From NCBI GenBank assembly GCA_031274855.1, contig JAISPO010000094.1:1-9870 (forward strand): DNA of 9,870 bases, in the 5' to 3' direction. Below are positions 6,532-9,870 of the stretch, one piece after another (the stretch's first letter is position 1; each line of letters opens with the position of its first letter). The notes beneath the pieces are model-generated. The model saw only the letters and a list, made by a program, of their open reading frames with translations, was not told the DNA's origin and searched no databases. The position numbers and the translations under genes were made by a program. Source of the DNA: Zoogloeaceae bacterium. Its GTDB lineage: Bacteria; Pseudomonadota; Gammaproteobacteria; Burkholderiales; Rhodocyclaceae.

Positions 6532-7623
6532 ATGAATTCCATTTCCGCATTGCTGGCCGAAAGGCCGCATCTCTTTTCTGAAGCGAAGGTGCCGCTCAGC
6601 CGCGGCGACGCGCAGCGCATGGCGGCGCTGGTGTCGGCCGTGGAGCGGGTTGTGGCGCTGCCGCCTTATCGGGAGCGGGTGCTGGCGGATGCGCCGGAGA
6701 TTGCCCGCCACGCGCCGCCCAGCCTCGGCGTGTTTTACGGCTACGATTTCCATTTGATGCCGCAAGGGCCGAAACTCATCGAGATCAACACCAATGCCGG
6801 CGGCGGCCTGTTGGCGGCGCGGCGTTTCGGGCGCGAAGATGTCGAACAGGCGTATGCCGATATGTTCCGCGCGGAATGCCCTGCGCTCAAAACGCTGGCC
6901 ATCGTGGATGAAGCGCCAACGCAGCAATATCTCTACCCTGAGTTCTTGCTGTTTCAGGAGCTGTTCGCCCGGCATGGCATTTCGGCTGTGATTTGCGCGC
7001 CCGAAGATTTGCGGTTCCGCGACGGCAAGCTATGGCATTGCGAGACCAAGCTCGATCTCGTCTACAACCGGCTTACCGATTTCTCGCTCGAAGCGGCAAA
7101 CAGCGCCGCGTTGCGCCGCGCTTATCTGGAAGGCGCGGCCATTGTCACGCCGCATCCGCGCGGCTACGCGCTCTACGCGAACAAGCGCAATCTGACGCTG
7201 CTTTCCGACGACGCGCTGCTGGCGAGTTGGGGTGTGGACACGGAAACCCGTTGTGTGCTGGCCGAGACGGTGCCGCGCACGGAACTGGTGAGCGGCGGCA
7301 AGGCCGAGGACTTGTGGGCGCGGCGCAAAGGGCTGTTCTTCAAACCGGCGACGGGCTTCGGGGCCAAGGCCGCCTATCGCGGCGACAAAATGACCAAGCG
7401 AGTGTTTGAGGAAACGCTGGCAGGCGACACGATTGCGCAAGCGTTGGTGCCGCCTGCGGTCATCGAGGTGGAAGTCGATGGCGCTTTGACTGAACTCAAG
7501 GCGGATATCCGCTGCTATGCCTATCGTGGCAAAATTCAATACATCGTCGCGCGGCTCTGGCAGGGGCAAACCACTAATTTTCGAACTCCGGGCGGCGGTT
7601 TTGCGGAGGTTATTGTTTCGTGA
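6532..7623 (+). CDS. ATP-grasp-like protein of unknown function in the molybdenum-cofactor operon
   Basis: This 363-residue soluble protein has no signal peptide or membrane helix, and I do not recognise a named family. Several segments recall ATP-grasp ligases. LIEINTNAGGG (82-92) resembles the metal-binding E-x-N loop. DLVYNRL (175-181) and YANKRNLTLLSD (215-226) resemble the region before the ATP site. FFKPATGFGAK (269-279) carries a candidate ATP-binding lysine (K271). DIRCYAYRGKI (325-335) and ARLWQGQTTNFRTPGGG (340-356) resemble the closing core with R-x7-N. The E-x-N loop lies N-terminal rather than at the usual C-terminal place. The product may be an amide or peptide-type ligase using ATP, but the substrate is unknown. 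ATG 6532 follows the helicase stop by 9 nt with only a weak binding site. The 3' end overlaps mobB by 4 nt (GTGA). Its position suggests a role connected with molybdopterin cofactors or simple co-expression. A conserved hypothetical protein is the safe call. Confidence 0.8.
   Translation: MNSISALLAERPHLFSEAKVPLSRGDAQRMAALVSAVERVVALPPYRERVLADAPEIARHAPPSLGVFYGYDFHLMPQGPKLIEINTNAGGGLLAARRFGREDVEQAYADMFRAECPALKTLAIVDEAPTQQYLYPEFLLFQELFARHGISAVICAPEDLRFRDGKLWHCETKLDLVYNRLTDFSLEAANSAALRRAYLEGAAIVTPHPRGYALYANKRNLTLLSDDALLASWGVDTETRCVLAETVPRTELVSGGKAEDLWARRKGLFFKPATGFGAKAAYRGDKMTKRVFEETLAGDTIAQALVPPAVIEVEVDGALTELKADIRCYAYRGKIQYIVARLWQGQTTNFRTPGGGFAEVIVS
7605..7610 (+). promoter_or_regulatory. Ribosome binding site of mobB
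   Basis: GGAGGT lies 9 nt before the GTG at 7620, inside the end of the preceding gene. It supports the GTG start that overlaps the upstream stop (GTGA). Confidence 0.65.
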
Positions 7624-8120
7624 GACAGTTTGGATTCGCCGGTTATTCCGGCGCAGGCAAGACAACGCTGATTGAGCGGCTGATTCCGCGTTTCGTGGCG
7701 CATGGCTTGCGCGTGTCGATGATCAAACACACGCATCACAATTTCGATCTGGATAAATCGGGCAAGGATTCGTTCAGGCACCGCGAGGCAGGCGCGACCG
7801 AAGTGATGCTGGTCTGCGACCAGCGCTGGATATTGATGCACGAGTTGCGCGGCGATCCTGAGCCGAGCTTCGAGGAACAAATCGCCAATCTGTCGCCTTG
7901 CGATCTTCTGCTGGTCGAGGGCTACAAGGCGACGCCGATAGCGAAGCTGGAAGTTTACAGACGGGCCAACGGAAAACCGTTTATATATCCTGAAAATTCC
8001 GGCGTGGTGGCGCTGGCAACTCCGCCGGATGACCGGCCCACCGATTGCCCCTTGCCCTGGCTGAATCTCGATGATGTCGAGGCGATTGCAGCGTTCATAT
8101 TGAAAGAGGTTGAACTGTGA
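7620..8120 (+). CDS. mobB: Molybdopterin-guanine dinucleotide biosynthesis protein B
   Basis: MobB is a small GTP-binding protein that assists MobA in attaching GMP to molybdopterin in the cytoplasm. It is not strictly essential in E. coli. The 166 residues match the family length. Visible marks are the P-loop GYSGAGKT (8-15) directly after the first strand, the MobB signature IKHTHHNFDLDKSGKDS (35-51) followed by FRHREAGA (52-59), and the Walker B-like LLLVEGYK (96-103), where the VEG-(F/Y)K pattern is typical. The start is GTG 7620 in a 4-nt overlap with the previous stop, backed by a strong GGAGGT site. Its own stop overlaps moeA by 4 nt. No MobA is fused or adjacent in the window. Confidence 0.94.
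   Translation: MRQFGFAGYSGAGKTTLIERLIPRFVAHGLRVSMIKHTHHNFDLDKSGKDSFRHREAGATEVMLVCDQRWILMHELRGDPEPSFEEQIANLSPCDLLLVEGYKATPIAKLEVYRRANGKPFIYPENSGVVALATPPDDRPTDCPLPWLNLDDVEAIAAFILKEVEL
8105..8110 (+). promoter_or_regulatory. Ribosome binding site of moeA
   Basis: AGAGGT lies 6 nt before GTG 8117 and 12 nt before the alternative ATG 8123. The spacing favours the GTG start. Confidence 0.55.
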
Positions 8121-9316
8121 GTATGTTGAGCGTCGATGAGGCGCTGGAGCTGATGCTCAAGCGCGCGCGAAAGGTCAAAGGGACTGACCGGGTGCCTTTG
8201 GTTGAAGCAGCCGGACGCATTCTGGCCGAGCCGGTGGTGTCCGCGATTGATGTGCCGCCTTTCGACAACAGCGGCATGGACGGCTATGCCCTGCGCTGCG
8301 ATGATGTTCCCGCCTTGGGGAGCCGCTTGCCTGTTTCCCAGCGGATTCCCGCGGGCAGCGCCGCTTACCCGCTGGAAGCCGGAACCGTTGCGCGTATTTT
8401 CACCGGCGCGCCCGTGCCAGCGGGCGCGGATGCCGTGGTCATGCAGGAACATTGCGAAAGCCTTGCGACCGGAGCGCTTGTCATCAACAACATTCCGAAG
8501 CGCGGAGAAAACATTCGCAAAGCAGGCGAGGATATCCGGCGCGGCACTGAGGTTCTCGCTGCGGGAACTTTGCTGACCCCTGCCGCCATCGGCTTGGCGG
8601 CATCGGTGGGCGTTGCGCGATTACCCGTGTTGCGGCGCTTGTCTGTCGGCGTGCTGTCCACCGGCAGCGAGTTGGCGACGCCCGGCCACGCGATTGGCCC
8701 CGGTCAAATCTACAACTCCAATCGCTATCTGATTTCTGCCGTTCTGAAAAATCTCGGTTGCGATGTCACCGACTACGAGCCGCTTCCCGACACCTATGCG
8801 GCGACGTGCCGGATTTTGCGCAAGGCGGGCGCGTTGCATGATCTGGTGATTACGTCGGGCGGCGTTTCGGCTGGCGAAGAAGATCACGTCAGACCGGCGG
8901 TCGAGACCGAGGGCGAACTGAATCTCTGGAAAGTCGCCATGAAACCCGGCAAGCCGCTGGCGTTCGGCAAGGTAGGCAATGCCGATTTCGTGGGCCTGCC
9001 CGGTAATCCGGTAGCCGCTTTCGTCACCTTCCATGTTCTGATTCGTCCCTTCCTGCGCAAATGTCAGGGGGCCAGCCGCTATCGCAACGAATCGCGCGGC
9101 ATGGTGGCGGGTTTCGAGTGGAACAAACCCGCAAGCCGCCGCGAATTCCTGCGCGTCCGCGCCGGTGCCGATGGCCGTCTGGAACGCTTCCCGAATCAGG
9201 GTTCCGGCGTGCTGACTTCCTGCCTCTGGGCGGATGGTTTCGCCGACATTCCGGCCGAGCAGACAATCAACGTTGGCGATACGGTACGTTATATCCCCAT
9301 TGCGGAGATGCCCTGA
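8117..9316 (+). CDS. moeA: Molybdopterin molybdenumtransferase MoeA
   Basis: MoeA takes adenylylated molybdopterin and inserts molybdate to make active molybdenum cofactor in the cytoplasm. The 399 residues are close to the 411 of E. coli MoeA. Hallmarks in order: PPFDNSGMDGYA (47-58), FTGAPVPAGADAVVMQE, the GENIRKAGEDIRRG segment, VLSTGSEL in the MogA-like domain, SGGVSAGEEDH (247-257), MKPGKPLAFG, and GLPGNPVA (293-300). A C-terminal beta domain ends at about 399. D256 probably corresponds to the conserved catalytic aspartate. The A at 252 replaces a residue that is usually V. The start is GTG 8117 (4-nt overlap with mobB, good binding site); ATG 8123, two codons later, is the alternative. 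The stop overlaps the moaD start by one base (TGATG). Confidence 0.96.
   Translation: MSMLSVDEALELMLKRARKVKGTDRVPLVEAAGRILAEPVVSAIDVPPFDNSGMDGYALRCDDVPALGSRLPVSQRIPAGSAAYPLEAGTVARIFTGAPVPAGADAVVMQEHCESLATGALVINNIPKRGENIRKAGEDIRRGTEVLAAGTLLTPAAIGLAASVGVARLPVLRRLSVGVLSTGSELATPGHAIGPGQIYNSNRYLISAVLKNLGCDVTDYEPLPDTYAATCRILRKAGALHDLVITSGGVSAGEEDHVRPAVETEGELNLWKVAMKPGKPLAFGKVGNADFVGLPGNPVAAFVTFHVLIRPFLRKCQGASRYRNESRGMVAGFEWNKPASRREFLRVRAGADGRLERFPNQGSGVLTSCLWADGFADIPAEQTINVGDTVRYIPIAEMP
9304..9307 (+). promoter_or_regulatory. Ribosome binding site of moaD
   Basis: GGAG lies 8 nt before ATG 9316, inside the last codons of moeA. It supports starting moaD at the TGATG junction rather than at earlier in-frame codons inside moeA. 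Confidence 0.6.
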
Positions 9317-9567
9317 TGATCAAAGTTCTTTACTTCGCTGGTGTGCGGGAGGCGCTGGGCGCTTCCGGTGAAAGTCTCGATTTACCGTCCGGCATTGCCA
9401 CCGTTGGCGCGTTGCGCGAACAAATCGCCGCGCGCGGCGAACCGTGGATGGCGCTCAAGCGGATCAAAAACCTGCGCTGCGCCGTCAATCAGGTCATGGC
9501 CGGTTTTGACGCGCCGGTAAAAGATGGCGACGAAATCGCTTTTTTCCCGCCCGTGACCGGAGGCTGA
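9316..9567 (+). CDS. moaD: Molybdopterin synthase small (sulfur carrier) subunit MoaD
   Basis: MoaD is a ubiquitin-fold sulfur carrier. Its C-terminal glycine is adenylylated by MoeB and made a thiocarboxylate, which then supplies the sulfurs of the molybdopterin dithiolene in a complex with MoaE. The 83 residues fit the family (81 in E. coli). The start MIKVLYFAGVREALG is typical, and VKDGDEIAFFPPVTGG at the end carries the obligatory Gly-Gly terminus. The open frame extends back to 9061 inside moeA, but that stretch is a shadow: moeA covers it in another frame, and homology begins exactly at ATG 9316. The gap to moaE is 1 nt. Confidence 0.95.
   Translation: MIKVLYFAGVREALGASGESLDLPSGIATVGALREQIAARGEPWMALKRIKNLRCAVNQVMAGFDAPVKDGDEIAFFPPVTGG
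9559..9563 (+). promoter_or_regulatory. Ribosome binding site of moaE, built from the moaD Gly-Gly codons
   Basis: GGAGG spans the GGA-GGC codons for the two essential C-terminal glycines of MoaD and lies 5 nt before the moaE ATG at 9569. One short sequence therefore serves both a protein motif and initiation of the partner subunit. Confidence 0.75.
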
Positions 9568-9568
9568 A

Positions 9569-9870
9569 ATGTCCATATCCGTTCAGGAAGCCGACTTCGA
9601 CACCGGAGCGGAAATCGCGGCGCTGACCGCAAAGAGCGGCGAAGCAGGGGCCATCGCCAGCTTCATCGGCGTCGTCCGCGGCGGCGGCATTTTGTCGATG
9701 ACGCTGGAACACTATCCAGAAATGACCGAAAAAGCCCTGAGCGAAATCGTTGCCGAAGCTAACCGCCGTTGGGAACTGCTGGGCACCCGCGTCATCCATC
9801 GCGTCGGCAAGCTGCTGCCGGGCGACCGCATCGTGCTTGTCGCCGTATCCTCCGCTCACCGGCAAGCGGC
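9569..9870 (+). CDS. moaE: Molybdopterin synthase catalytic subunit MoaE, 3' truncated by window
   Basis: MoaE is the large subunit of molybdopterin synthase and converts cyclic pyranopterin monophosphate to molybdopterin using sulfur from MoaD. One hundred complete codons are visible. The family core FIGVVR (32-37), TLEHYPEMTEKALSEIV (45-61), VIHRVGKLLPGDRIVLVAV and SSAHRQA is clear and close to E. coli MoaE. The loop after VR is short (GGGILSM), about four residues less than the E. coli loop as I recall it. The catalytic lysines of the C-terminal part lie beyond the window. ATG 9569 has GGAGG 5 nt upstream and begins 1 nt after the moaD stop. The truncation is only the window edge. Confidence 0.95.
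   Translation, partial: MSISVQEADFDTGAEIAALTAKSGEAGAIASFIGVVRGGGILSMTLEHYPEMTEKALSEIVAEANRRWELLGTRVIHRVGKLLPGDRIVLVAVSSAHRQA

Noticed and set aside
6118..6975. Minus-strand 285-residue open frame over the helicase end and the ATP-grasp-like start
   Set aside because: It spans a junction of two plus-strand genes and has a shadow-like composition.
7954..7990. AT-rich patch with TTTACA and TATATA inside mobB as an internal promoter for moeA
   Set aside because: The spacing between the two boxes is about 22 nt, too long for a sigma-70 promoter, and the bases encode normal MobB residues.
9061..9315. Upstream extension of the moaD frame inside moeA
   Set aside because: moeA is conserved through this stretch in its own frame. 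MoaD similarity begins exactly at ATG 9316, which has its own ribosome site.

Overview
The window is a GC-rich, gene-dense piece of a proteobacterial chromosome, most likely a betaproteobacterium (Rhodocyclales or Nitrosomonadales-like). That assignment is inferred from the protein styles, the molybdenum-cofactor gene order mobB-moeA-moaD-moaE, and a dispersed repeat of the ATTCCC-N8-GGGAAT type. No ribosomal or other taxonomic marker is present. All protein identifications come from reading motifs, without database searches.

Layout. (1) Positions 1-924 (+) hold the C-terminal part of a membrane cytochrome b that begins before the window. (2) Positions 925-1108 are an intergenic spacer between convergent genes. 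It contains a strong GC-rich hairpin and a 108-bp element made of two inverted copies of a palindromic repeat, with the architecture of a REP doublet (REPIN). (3) Positions 1109-4420 (-) are a tight two-gene unit read right to left: an O-acetylhomoserine sulfhydrylase-type PLP enzyme (metY-like), then a divergent FeoB-type metal permease with altered GTPase motifs and no FeoA beside it. (4) From about 4459-4579 to the right edge (+) runs one tightly packed run of six genes: a YoaA/DinG-type iron-sulfur helicase, an unassigned ATP-grasp-like protein, mobB, moeA, moaD and moaE (cut by the window edge). Every junction from the helicase to moaE is either a gap of 9 nt or less or a 1-4 nt overlap, so co-transcription and translational coupling are likely.

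How the genes fit together. MoaD and MoaE form molybdopterin synthase, which puts the dithiolene sulfurs into precursor Z. MoeA inserts molybdate. MobB is the GTP-binding partner of the guanylyltransferase MobA. The ATP-grasp-like gene overlaps mobB by 4 nt and so sits inside this cofactor operon with no known role there. The MetY enzyme handles sulfide to make homocysteine, and its coupling to a ferrous-iron-type permease may hint at linked sulfur and iron metabolism, though this is inference only. The items most worth a second look are the ATP-grasp-like protein, the FeoB variant with degenerate switch motifs and a histidine cluster, and the REPIN-like element.
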